DNA of 64,000 nucleotides from Corticium candelabrum. Lineage: Eukaryota > Porifera > Homoscleromorpha > Homosclerophorida > Plakinidae. A model generated the notes under the pieces. That model was not told where the DNA came from. It was given only the letters and a program-made list of their open reading frames with translations, and ran no database searches. The stretch is taken from the NCBI RefSeq assembly GCF_963422355.1, contig NC_085087.1, positions 648,821-712,820 on the forward strand. The letters run 5' to 3'. The position numbers and the translations under genes are program-made. Shown piece by piece: positions 54,711-64,000 of this stretch. Position 1 is the stretch's first letter, and every line of letters starts with the position of its first letter.

Positions 54711-55985
54711 CTATCTGAACATTTCATAACTAGTAAAGAACGTTTCTTTAGCCTGCGATTCACCATTCACTTTGAGAGATGAAATTTCGTCAATTGAGGA
54801 AACGCCAAGGAAACAACATACCAACTTTCGAGTGGAATTACAACTACCAATAAAAGCTAAGCACGAGGCTTTATTAGCTAATCGTACACCAAGACCACCA
54901 TATTTTATTGGCAAGGATGCTTGCTTCCAAGCAATATCTGACAAAGAAGAATGAGATAGGAGTTCAAAGGCACGACGATGTTGATCAAAAGATGACAATC
55001 GACGAAGCGCTTTCCCTGGTGGCACAGTACAAAGGAGTTGAAATTCAATTTGAGGATCATCAATATCCATGAGATGACTTTGTGCATTGATCACATTTGA
55101 AATGCATTTTTGGAAAGCTGATTCAAAAATTCCTCATTTCCATAAATGGGAGATCTCAGTAATTCTATTCCTTCTTCTTGTTCTGCCACACGTTGAACTT
55201 CAGGTAGAAACTCTGGAAATGTTTGGTCTCCAGTGGGCCAGAAATCTTCACAGTTTTTTAAGTTCAAGCAAAGACCATATTTTGGACCCTTGGATAGCAG
55301 AGAATGCAACAGAGAGACAACTGAACTTCTTTCACCAATAAAAGTTCCATCGTCTAAATACCAGTTGTAAACGAAGAGCAGCCACTTCTTTGGCAATACC
55401 ATCCAAAGGGTCCGACAAGACCAAAATGAAAAGCAGAGGACCTAGGGGATCCCCTTGTTGAACTCCTGCCTTAGAAAAAAGACGGCGTTTACCAAAACGA
55501 AGTTCTCCTGCACATTGGTAAGACCAGGCAGCCCATGAAAACAAATCAGGTAGGTCCTTATGTAGTCGATGAAGAAAAGCATTCCTATTACATTCGTTAA
55601 AAGCATTCGTTATGTTGACCTTCAAGCAACAAAGATTTTCTTCTGCAGAATGAGTATCAATGAAGGAACTGACTGTATGCACAGCAACTTCTAATCCTCC
55701 CCTAATCCCCACTCCAACTTGACCATAAGGCAACAAGAGCTCTTCAAGACGAGGTCTAACAGATAGGCAACATAATCGACTTGCAAGACGCCTAATTGTT
55801 TCACCAACTGCAATGGGTCCAAACCCACCAGACTTCTTTTTCAAGGCAGTGAGAGGTGCACCACAAAGCCAAGGAGCAATGGTAGTGGGCAGTTTTCCTG
55901 CAATAAGATTATTACCGAAAAATGTAAGGCTGTCCAGACATGATTGACCTGATGGGGCTATTGTGCCACAAATAGCACCCAACAA
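54711..55985 (-). pseudogene. RT and linker of (TA)n-family element, frameshifted
   Basis: 55985-55332 carries GGFGPIAVGETIRRLASRLC, LLPYGQVGVGIRGG, KVNITNAFNECNRNAF (motif A, where Asn replaces the first catalytic Asp) and GVQQGDPLGPLLF (motif B). After a frame change, 55402-55091 has NWYLDDGTFIGERSS (motif C), and 55094-54711 the linker with CTVPPGKALRRLSSF and WKQASLPIKYGGLGV. Motif A has N in the position where related copies have D, consistent with inactivation. Confidence 0.82.
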
Positions 55986-55989
55986 GTGT

Positions 55990-55990
<1 letters not shown>

Positions 55991-56046
<56 letters not shown>
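55991..56046. repeat. (TA)n between head-to-head retrotransposons
   Basis: About 26 TA units. The 5' truncation point of the minus-strand copy lies on its left and the 5' end of the plus-strand copy on its right. Confidence 0.95.
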
Positions 56047-56048
<2 letters not shown>

Positions 56049-56201
56049 TGGCGATGTCTACGCTATGATTCTTGTCTGTGATTTCTTCCTCTGTTTGGTT
56101 CTTTAATAACTGTCAGCTCACTTGTTTACTCAAGGTCAACGCATTCTTCAGTCTGTTTAGTTTCTGATAGCTGCCTGCTCAGTCCCGTTCGTGTTGGAGC
56201 T

Positions 56202-56534
56202 ATGCCTGAGTGTGACGAGGAAAATGATTATCCAACTTCCTATCCTTCTCAACACTGCTCCTCTCAAGAAGTTACAAAGTGTCCTCTTTGTGCGGTTGCC
56301 TCAAAGAACACGGGGTCTTTGTTCCAGCATATCAACTCATGTCATATAACTTATCGTCATTTCCCGGATACGAATTTCCTTGAGTATTACAATCGCCGCC
56401 TCTGTTCTGATTGTGGGTTTGCTTACGAGAAACACTTTAGTCGGTGCCGTCGTTCTTTAGGATCAGTTCTTTCCCGATGCAGAGGTGAAATGGTTGCACC
56501 TATGTTGTCTCCATGGTTATGTGATGGAACTTAA
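56202..56534 (+). pseudogene. N-terminal zinc-finger region of R2-like element
   Basis: 110 codons. CPLCAVASKNTGSLFQHINS followed by CH forms a C2H2-type finger and CSDCGFAYEKHFSRC a CCHC-type one. N-terminal fingers of this sort bind target DNA in R2-like elements. The frame ends in a premature stop. Confidence 0.72.
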
Positions 56535-56716
56535 CACCGCTGTACGTCTGAATCTGCTGTCGATGGTGCTGAAGCTGCCGATGGTGCTGAAGCTGCCAGT
56601 GAAATGCAAAGTCCTTGTGTTGAAAAGGTAATCACTGACATAGTCCTAGACGGCACAGAAGCAGCTTCTACTCTTGGCAAGCCCATGGAGATGAAGAAAA
56701 AACGTTTTATTCTGTT

Positions 56717-57190
56717 ATGAGTGAAATTGCCACTTTACCTGTAAACACCATTCTGCACGTGCCAGCATCTGTCCGACCACTTCTTGCCCAAGTTCTTGCT
56801 GATGAATTCAATAATTGCAACAGTAAAAATGGCATCTGGGGATTTACAAGGCTATTTATGTTTGCCAAAGCTTTTCTTCATTCCTCGCCCAGAGGAGGCA
56901 GAAGTAAACGGTGTGCAGCAAAAACAATCTTGAACACACGTTTACTATGTTGGAAAGAAGGTGATCTTTGTGGTTTATGGCAGGAGGCCAAGGCTGAGGC
57001 TAGACCCCGAAAAGTCTTGTCTGTACAGCGCAGTAACAGTATTCGGGCACTGAGATTGGCAAAAGAGGGCAGGTATGGTGATGCAATGCGTTCCTTGAGC
57101 TCCCAAGGTTGTGCATCTCATAACAATGAAGATGCAATAAACAGATATGCAACGTCGTCATCCAGATCATGTTCTCCCTACTTGGTGTAA
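56717..57190 (+). pseudogene. Pre-RT region of R2-like element
   Basis: Reads VPASVRPLLAQVLADEFNNC, GFTRLFMFAKAFLHSSPRGG, LCGLWQEAKAEA and RLAKEGRYGDAMRSLSSQGC, the helical region preceding RT in this family (compare the minus-strand frame at 1-1071). A shift near 57140 disrupts the RHP-type segment that would follow. Confidence 0.72.
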
Positions 57191-57373
57191 AAATTACCTC
57201 CACCACTGGTAGCTGATTCAAGTACAGTCCTGTCTTGTTTACAAGCTTTTCCTAGAGGGTCTAGTCCTGTCTTCTCACAACTTTGTGCTCAACACCTATT
57301 AGATGCCATCAAAGGCACCAATGTTCCAGCGGCTACTACTTGCCTTGATAATCTCACAAAGCTTATAAACTTT

Positions 57374-58039
57374 TTGTTGTCTGGGAAAGCTGATCGACGC
57401 ATTGCACCTTGGTTACTTGGTGCACCACTAACTGCAATTCACAAAAGCAGTGGTGGGTTTCGTCCTATCGCAGTAGGTGATACTCTCCGTCAATTAGCAA
57501 GCAGAATTTGTTGTTTGTTTGCAAAACCCCACCTTCCTGAGCTATTTCTTCCTTACGGTCAAGTGGGTGTTGGGATCAAAGGAGGCCATGAGACTGTGGT
57601 TCACACAGTATGTACCATTATTGATCGTCATAGCAGTTCAAAGGATTTCTTCAGCTTCAAGGTTGACATGACTAATGCATTTAATGAATGCAGCAGGACT
57701 ACGTTTTTGAAACGACTTGTGAAAGAGTTTCCAGAGCTGATGGCATGGGTGCAGTGGTCATACCACACAAATGGAGAACTGAGGTTTGGCAACCACCGCA
57801 TTGTTGCATCAGCAGGAGTACAGCAAGGAGACCCTCTAGGCTCTTTACTTTTTTCGCTGGTTATTATGGAACTTGTGGATGATGTTGGCACTATTCCAGG
57901 AATGGAACTTTCTCTCTGGTACTTAGATGATGGCACTTTTGTTGGAACCCGGCAGGCTGTCAAAATGCTAGTAGATGCTCTACTACAAGGCCCTTTATAT
58001 GGCCTACTGGTCAATGTTGATAAATGTGAAGTTTTCTAG
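57374..58039 (+). pseudogene. Reverse transcriptase of R2-like element
   Basis: 221 codons, in frame with the coding sequence on both sides. SSGGFRPIAVGDTLRQLASR (motif 2a), YGQVGVGIKGGHE, FKVDMTNAFNECSR (motif A, catalytic Asp), GVQQGDPLGSLLFSL (motif B) and LWYLDDGTFVGTRQ (motif C, YLDD) are all intact. The stop at 58037-58039 replaces a codon where the related minus-strand copy has Trp (CEDFWPTGD). All catalytic residues are present, so this domain decayed only recently. Confidence 0.85.
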
Positions 58040-58228
58040 CCCTCTGGCGATCGGACCTTTCCCGAATTTCCATCTGAAATCAAACGAGTCTATCAGTCAG
58101 AGGGAGGCGCTACTCTACTTGGGTCACCGGTATATGGTAAAGATGATTTCATTGATTCAACCCTTGCTAAGGTTGTCGATAAAGTTCTGAATTCTCAAAG
58201 CCATCTCCAAGATCTAGACAATCCGCAA

Positions 58229-59287
58229 GTGGAACTACACCTCTTGAGAAGTTGTCTGGGTTCTTGTCAACTGAACGGACTCCTACAAACCATTCCTCCA
58301 AGTCTTGGCAATGACCAGTTTGTACGCTTTGACAAACGACTCCGGAAATCTTTGGGTGTTATAACCCACTCATCTATCTCTGATTCTGCATGGCATCAGG
58401 CTACACTTCCACTGCAAGTTGGTGGTCTTGGGTTAAAAGAAGCTGTACCCACCTCTTCTGCAGTCTTTCTTGGAAGCTGTAACTTTTCTCGGAACCTTGT
58501 CAGCTTCTTCCTGGACAAGAATGCTTCCAATACAACTGACTTAGATGACATCACCAACAGTCCTTATGTCTGCATTCCAGGTGAGAACCACGCTAGAAAC
58601 ATATTGCCCAAGTATCTTGGAAGTGACACGATCCCACCCAATCTCACAAATGCTTCGCAATGTCAAATCCAATCAAGAATTGATTCTCATCTGTTGTCAA
58701 ATCTGAAAGAGGGTTTCAGTCTTCGGGATCAAGCAAGTATTAATACCATCTCTACATCTGATGCAGGAGCATGGTTAAGGGTAATCCCTAACCCAAAGCT
58801 CGGCCTGGCCATGCTCCGACATGAATATATTTTAGCATGTAGATACTGGCTTGGAATCTCTATCTTTCCGGACAGTCAACAAGCAGCAAGATGTCCATGC
58901 GGACATGTCATGGATTGTTTTGGTGACCATGTCCTTGGCTGTGGGCATGGACCTCTTTGCATAAAACGCCACAATGCAATCAGCGAGGTTATCTGGCATG
59001 CACTGCTCGTTGATAACAGAGATTCCAAACAAGAACAAAAGTGCAGAGGGGAAAGCAATAATCGACCTGGTGATGTGTTTCACCCAGATTTCCTGGAGGG
59101 CCATCCCGCATTCTTTGATGTATCAGTGAGGAATTCTATGCAACCATCCTATGTCTCCAAGGCAGCCATAAAACCAGGTGCCGCAGCAGAAGCTGGTGAA
59201 ATAGAGAAAGACGAAAAGCATGACAGGGTGGTTACTCAAGCACGTGGTCATTTCTACCCGCTGGTCATTTCTACCCGCTCATTGTAG
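58229..59287 (+). pseudogene. Linker, zinc knuckle and endonuclease of R2-like element
   Basis: 352 codons continuing the RT frame. HLLRSCLGSCQLNGLLQTIP and WHQATLPLQVGGLGL (linker), DAGAWLRVIPNPKLGLAMLR, CPCGHVMDCFGDHVLGCGHG (knuckle), IKRHNAISEVIW (R-H-N) and NNRPGDVFHPDFLEGHPAFF followed by DVSV (nuclease core). A 17-bp duplication at its end shifts the last ~50 residues (59280-59430) out of frame. Confidence 0.85.
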
Positions 59288-59451
59288 AAACTTTAGGACA
59301 CTGGTCTCCCTCAAGTCTAGAGACGCTCAAGACCATAGCCTCAAAAGCTTCATCAATGAACAGCATACCTTTCTCTCAGACATACTCAAATATGATGGAA
59401 CAGTTGTCTGTGAGACTGTGGCAGTATAATGCCAAGCTATTATACAGTAGC

Positions 59452-60820
59452 CACCTTCAACCGAGATGGATGCATTCCTGTGTAAGCTCTGCGACGTGTC
59501 GTCCGAAGCAAGACTCCTCCGCAGCTGTGCAGTAAAGCGACAAGCCATGCGCTTCATCAAGTGTAAAATTTTTTTGAAGTCATACTCCCGTATCATCTGT
59601 ATGAAAGGATCAGAACTGTGAGCAAGGTAACAGTTCAGCCTCACAATACAAGATTGATATGTCAACTCAATCTGTTGTAACCCCCTACCCCCATCACTGC
59701 AAGGAGCGTACAGTCGGTCAACGTCTGCAGCAGAATGGTGGACACCGTGCATAGAGAGGAGCTTTCTGGTCCGTCGATGGAGCTGCTGCAAATCCGTACA
59801 CCCCCAATGAATGACGCCAAAACCGTAAATGAGAACGGGTAGTGCAAACCCATTGATGGCTAGAATCTTGTTCCGACCATACGACTCAGTCCCAGAACCA
59901 CCTTCACTCTGCGGAAGTACTCACGACGGAGTCTCTCCCGCATCATGCTGTGCTGAATAGTGTTACTCTCATCTACACTCACATATTTGTAGACTGGACA
60001 CGGTTCCAGACAGTTGATGGTGTCCGTTCTTCCTACCGTCACTCCAGAGTTGTGTCCAGGTAGTCTGCCATTGACAAAGTGTGCAGCAGCACACTTGTCC
60101 AGACCAAACATCATCTGGATGTCATCAGAGAAGGTATGAACCGTGTGCAACAACCCATCCAACTGATCAGAGTTTCTGCCATACAGCTTCAGATCGTCCA
60201 TGTAAAGTAGATGACTGATGAGCTGACGTTTGGCAGTCTCACCATGCCCAGTGGTCATCCGGTAGCCGTAACCGGTTCTGTTCAACTCCTTACTCAGAGG
60301 ATTGAGAGCCATACAGAAGAGAAGTGGAGAAAGTGAGTCACCTTGGAAAATACCCCTCCTGATCTGCATAAGCGTTGTTTTGATTGTACTGTTCCCGCAA
60401 GAAAGCATCATTGATGTCCTCCAGCTCTTCATCACACATGACAGAAACCTGCACAAGACTGGACTGATCTTATGCATCTGAAGGCATTGGAGCAACTAAC
60501 GTGTGGCATGCTGTCATAGGCTTTCTGGTAGTCCACCCAAGCCAGGCTCAAGCTTTTGTGCCGAGTCTTACAGTCTTCGGTAAGCAGCTTGTTGATCAAC
60601 AGCTGATCCTTTGCACCAAAAGATCCCTGTCGACAACCCTTCTGCTCCGGAGCCATGAGGTTTCTTTGAACCAAATGCCCTGCAATCCTCTGCCTGATGA
60701 CTGAGGAGAGGGTCTTATAGAAAACAGACAGACACGTGATAGGCTGGTAATTTTTGGTCAGTCTTGTCATTCTTAGGAATCCGAGGGGTTGTTTCTCGAG
60801 ACAACCAGTCGAGTACAGAG
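59452..60820 (-). mobile_element. R4/Dong-like element copy 2, middle fragment
   Basis: Minus-strand segment corresponding to about 18812-20190 of copy 1 and nearly identical to it (the 211-residue RT frame differs at a few residues only). It starts right after TAATAA (5' truncation at CTCTGTACTCGACTGG) and stops abruptly at GAAGGTGGC, fused to the plus-strand R2-like element. It contains the RT with GIFQGDSLSPLLF and YMDDLKLYG, plus the thumb region. Confidence 0.88.
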
Positions 60821-61496
60821 TTATTATGTGTCGTGCTCAACCAGATCAGTCTGGTTTGTAAAGTCTATTACAAGTACCGGAAGCAAACCCTGCTTCAGAA
60901 GTACTTAGACCATCACGGCTGTCTAGAAAGAAGACATGACTTTACGAAGGATCCGAGTAGATCCCAGAAGCACTGTCTTCTGTAAGTGCTGCAGGTTGTG
61001 ATGACCTGGAATAATGTCCAGCCACCGTGCAATACCTGCGTGCACTGTGCCCAAAGCTCCCAAGACCACCGGAACCACCAGTGTTCGACAATGCCACATG
61101 CGGCTTATCTCCACTCGCAAGTCGCTGTACTTCGCCAACTTCTCAGCATGTTTCTTGCCAATGTTGCCATCAGCAGGACAGCTGATATCAATAAGACAAC
61201 TGTTTGTCTTCCTATTTCTGAGACAGATGTCTGGACGATTGGCTTTGATCTTCCTGGCAGTGGGGATGGTGGTATCCCACATCATAGTAATGTCATCCGT
61301 CTCCACAAGCCTATCAGGATGATGCTGGTACCATCTGCTCTCCACTGGAACCCCAAAATGGCGACAAACGTCCCAGTGAATGATGGATGCCACCTGATTG
61401 TGTCGATCAGTGTAGTCCGTCGGTGCCAAAGCACTACAGCCTGCCACAATGTGGTCGACTGTTTCCAGGCCTACACTGCACATGCGGCAAGTAGGA
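60821..61496 (-). mobile_element. R4/Dong-like element copy 3, 3'-end fragment
   Basis: Minus-strand segment covering the zinc knuckle (CRMCSVGLETVDHIVAGC), endonuclease (KANRPDICLRN, then CLIDISCPADGN) and 3' UTR ending CACGACACATAATAA. It begins right after the TAATAA end of the SINE and is followed by the middle fragment, so it is a separate 5'-truncated retrocopy in the same TAA array. The endonuclease frame is open but lacks the RT. Confidence 0.85.
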
Positions 61497-61919
61497 TTAT
61501 TATGTGTCGTTATGCCCCTCCATAATGGACAAGTGGGGTCTTTACCCCCATCTGGGCGCCCACCAACCCGGCAGGTGAGCCCAGCAGGGTACATGTTTCC
61601 GTGTAGTCCATACGGCGATCAATGACTAGCCAATTCGATATAGATTGCAGGCATTACGGTGACCGCGTACTCGATACAGCACGCCTAGTGGATATCAACG
61701 ACCACCAGGAAAGCACTGGACGTCATCGTCAACGGACCGTTCGCCAGACCACAGAAACTCCCCAACGACTGAAACGAGTCATAGTCTCATGGATAAAGCT
61801 AGAGAAACATGAGAAAGAAAGACAGACAAGTTTCACAATTTACTGTCGTCACTGGGCTTTGAAGCCCCAAACCATGGAGTGGTAGCCATTGTCGCTAACC
61901 ACTAAGCCACGGCGGTGAC
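61497..61919 (-). mobile_element. tRNA-derived SINE, copy 2
   Basis: Minus-strand copy of the SINE at 21126-21547, about 90% identical by eye. It begins GTCACCGCCGTGG directly after (TAA)n and ends ATAACGACACATAATAA. The A box TGGCTTAGTGG is intact; the B box has changed (GGCTTCAAAGCCC). Confidence 0.87.

Positions 61920-61962
<43 letters not shown>
61920..61962. repeat. (TTA)n microsatellite, 5' flank of SINE copy 2
   Basis: Fourteen units, reading (TAA)n on the SINE strand. It is the outer end of the SINE/Dong tandem cluster. Confidence 0.95.
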
Positions 61963-61968
<6 letters not shown>

Positions 61969-62152
61969 ATCATCATTGTATTAGCAAAGATTAGAGAAAC
62001 ATATTAACTATGCCATAAACTTGCTTGGTAATTACGCTCTGCTAGCTGACACATTTTAGTTACATTATTACAATATATACATGTACCTACATTCTGCACC
62101 ATTCCTTAATTAATAGAAAGTTGTCAGATGACATGTTTCATAAACTCTATTA

Positions 62153-62341
<189 letters not shown>

Positions 62342-62394
62342 CTACAAAAAAGTGTGATACAAAATTAAAAGTACAACATTGAGGTGTCTCCAAC

Positions 62395-62521
62395 TCTCAT
62401 AGTGACATGGCCATTTTCTTTTTCCATCTCTCCCAACAGAGCTGACAAAAGACTTGACTTCCCTGAGCCAACCTGACCAACTATGGCCACAAGAGTGGAA
62501 TTGGAGACATGTAAATTCACT
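62395..62521 (-). CDS. ABCC: ABCC transporter exon: Walker A of NBD1
   Basis: 127-nt exon that completes a codon and then encodes 42 residues. It follows a TTTCAG acceptor (62527-62522) and ends before a GTTGGA donor. [20 protein letters not shown] contains the Walker A motif (G-x-x-G-x-G-K-S), which binds ATP phosphates. It ends GHVTMR, joining GSVAY of the next exon. Earlier exons (TMD0, TMD1) must lie beyond 62522 to the right; none could be recognised up to 64000. Confidence 0.95.
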
Positions 62522-63061
62522 CTGAAATAAACAATGACATCGCATATCAGCTCAATTCAAAACAATATATCTCTAAAAATCAGATACAATCAATACGTAT
62601 TACTGAAAAACACTGTGTTTACATCTTCACTTCCACAGCTATGAGCCCCCCCTTTAACCACGATAGACATGTCACAAAGTACCTATTACAAATTTAGATG
62701 CCATTGTCCTTTGAAGTGCTACTTGTAAATCTATGTAAAATCGACTACAAGACAACTGCTGTTTAAAGTGACTACAAATTTCCTATAAACAGTCTTTAAT
62801 CTTCAAAGTAACAAGACATATCCACATACGAGACGTGGATACTGTCTCCAGCTACCTAGTGTTTAGTTCCCACATAGTTATAAATTATATTGATGAGTCA
62901 AGAAACTGATTATATCAATATTAGCTGTTGTAAAGCAATATGTTTTCATTGCTTATTATCAACAAGTCTCAGTAATTGCAAACACAAATTAGACAGTTCT
63001 GATAAAAGTATCTTTTATGAACATGACAATTTGTGATTGACTGTATGCCTATTGACCAAAA

Positions 63062-63063
<2 letters not shown>

Positions 63064-63105
<42 letters not shown>
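63064..63105. repeat. (TA)n microsatellite
   Basis: About 20 TA units in the ABCC intron, with no retrotransposon attached. It is an unoccupied array of the type used by the (TA)n family. Confidence 0.95.
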
Positions 63106-63111
<6 letters not shown>

Positions 63112-63141
63112 CATACCAAAGAGGTACAGTGTCATAAGCAG

Positions 63142-63500
63142 TCAGCAAAAGACAAACAGACAAAAGAAGAAGATAATAGTTATCAGAACGGCAGTGTGGA
63201 AAATAACAGTGAGACATACGACAATGTCCCACCAAATGTGTTGTTTGTCCGACCAAATACAGCACCAGGATTGGGACGCGTTTGGACAAAACATCCATCG
63301 GTACGTTTATATGATAGTGTAAACTTTGTCTCTTAGCACGTGATGGCCTTTCCAATGGTGTACTGTTAATTTCATAACCTTAGGTGCCTTCTAGTATGCC
63401 TTATCCAGAAAAACCTCAGCTGCCTTTAACACCACTTCTCTCTTGGAAGTTGGTTGTAAAAAATTACATGCAAAATGGCTGCAGTAGGGGAGGCACGTAG
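63142..63500 (+). CDS. Candidate terminal exons of an unidentified plus-strand gene
   Basis: Two open segments join in frame: 63142-63300 (53 codons, preceded by an AAGCAG acceptor, followed by donor GTACGT) and 63384-63500 (39 codons with stop, preceded by CCTTAG). The 83-bp intron (63301-63383) has GT-AG ends and AATAAA follows at 63603. The peptide is hydrophilic with two YxN sites (SYQNG, TYDNV), then PNTAPGLGRVW and a Pro-rich part (PYPEKPQLPLTPLL). YxN is the Grb2-type SH2 docking motif, so it could be a cytoplasmic tail. It would lie within an ABCC intron on the opposite strand. No upstream exon was found, so it may be chance. Confidence 0.3.
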
Positions 63501-64000
63501 TTATATACATGTAACATACAAGAATGTCCTATGTAGGCTCAGTCTGTCCGAGCCAAAATAATTCCCTATTTCTACACTGGAATGATAAACTATTGTCACA
63601 CAATAAACTACATGTCTTCAGGTCATGATATTTCAGTGTATACAAAGAGAACGGAGCATATGTTCTTCATAGTGACTTCCAAATGCGTGATGCACAGGCA
63701 ACATTGCCGACTACCTCATTAGGACTATGTGGTGATCGATGAAAAGGAACATCAGCTGCTCACGTTTTAAATTCTCACTCGCTTCCACAAACCATTTTGA
63801 GCACCTTTCTCTAATCGATTCACAACTATTCATTCCAGCCCTTTCCTGATGACTTTCCTTCATGTGATATCTACAGTTTGACACGTAGCTTTCTTATCTA
63901 AACACCATAAATGACTCCCACAAGCTAGTACAGGGAAAACCTGCCTATCCACAACTGTCCTCCGCGTTCTGTCTTCCTTACATGCAGGACCCAATCTTCC
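63501..64000. other. No recognised feature
   Basis: No gene, RNA or transposon recognised apart from the AATAAA at 63603 mentioned for the candidate gene. Confidence 0.6.

Larger units (their letters stand above)
53839..55990 (-). mobile_element. (TA)n-family retrotransposon, 5' truncated within RT, minus strand
   Basis: Bounded by (TA)n on both sides (53785-53838 and 55991-56046). It contains RT from before motif 2a onward, linker, zinc knuckle and endonuclease, broken into four frames. The 3' UTR ends TTGTATTGAAATATA with no poly(A). It lies head to head with the plus-strand copy at 56047. Confidence 0.85.
56047..59451 (+). mobile_element. Nearly full-length (TA)n-family R2-like retrotransposon, plus strand
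   Basis: The most complete copy of this family, about 3.4 kb: 5' UTR from the (TA)n array, N-terminal zinc fingers (56202-56534), a middle region (56717-57190), RT (57374-58039), linker, knuckle and endonuclease (58229-59287). Most of it lies in one frame, suggesting an original single ORF. It carries a frame change near 56535-56717, compensating shifts near 57140-57190, a nonsense codon at 58037-58039 and a 17-bp tandem duplication at 59246-59279. The 3' end is cut off at a junction with the Dong-like copy. Confidence 0.86.

Noticed and set aside
60986..61525. Plus-strand 179-codon frame (and the matching 20429-20959 minus frame)
   Set aside because: Antisense shadow of the Dong-like endonuclease region; the real coding strand has the zinc knuckle and PD motif.

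Overview
The window is eukaryotic, AT-rich animal DNA. It has spliced exons with GT-AG introns, no bacterial-style gene packing, and very many transposable elements and simple-sequence repeats. The mix of elements (restriction-like-endonuclease non-LTR retrotransposons, an R4/Dong-like LINE, tRNA-derived SINEs, Gypsy, Tc1, hAT) suggests an invertebrate, possibly an early-branching one such as a sponge or cnidarian. That placement is inference and the species was not identified.

Host gene: the only well-supported host gene is an ABCC (MRP-type) ABC transporter on the minus strand. Eight exons can be placed with matching splice phases: 62395-62521, 62165-62341, 51847-52014, 49001-49084, 48810-48942, 34353-34675, 11103-11257 and 2886-3264. 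They encode about 514 residues, from just before Walker A of NBD1, through the signature, Walker B and H-loop and a charged serine-rich linker, into the second membrane domain. Both ends of the gene lie outside the window. The introns reach about 23 kb. A possible opposite-strand two-exon gene end lies at 63142-63500.

Region by region: 1-1071 is an open reverse transcriptase reading frame. 5.3-8.7 kb is a cluster of 5'-truncated endonuclease-bearing retrotransposons in (TATC)n and (TA)n, including a 294-bp-arm palindrome. 8.77-9.84 kb holds a small MITE and an internally deleted hAT. 13.5-15.6 kb holds two endonuclease ORFs in (TAG)n. 16.9-21.1 kb is a nearly full-length R4/Dong-like element in (TAA)n followed by a SINE. 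21.5-24.5 kb is an APE-type LINE. 26.0-33.5 kb is a Gypsy LTR element with two integrases. 34.7-38.3 kb shows no gene. 38.3-45.7 kb holds fragments of a (TA)n-associated retrotransposon family, a Tc1, a long-TIR DNA transposon and a foldback element. 45.9-48.5 kb holds a hAT-like MITE, a SINE inside (GT)n, a hairpin element and a Tc1/mariner tail. 53.8-59.45 kb holds two (TA)n-family retrotransposons head to head. 59.45-61.96 kb holds a second set of R4/Dong and SINE copies in (TAA)n.

The unifying theme is that at least four distinct non-LTR lineages and two SINEs sit at microsatellites of different sequence (TATC, TAG, TAA, TA, GT). Several retrocopies join one another through the shared repeat, and together they inflate the introns of one transporter gene.
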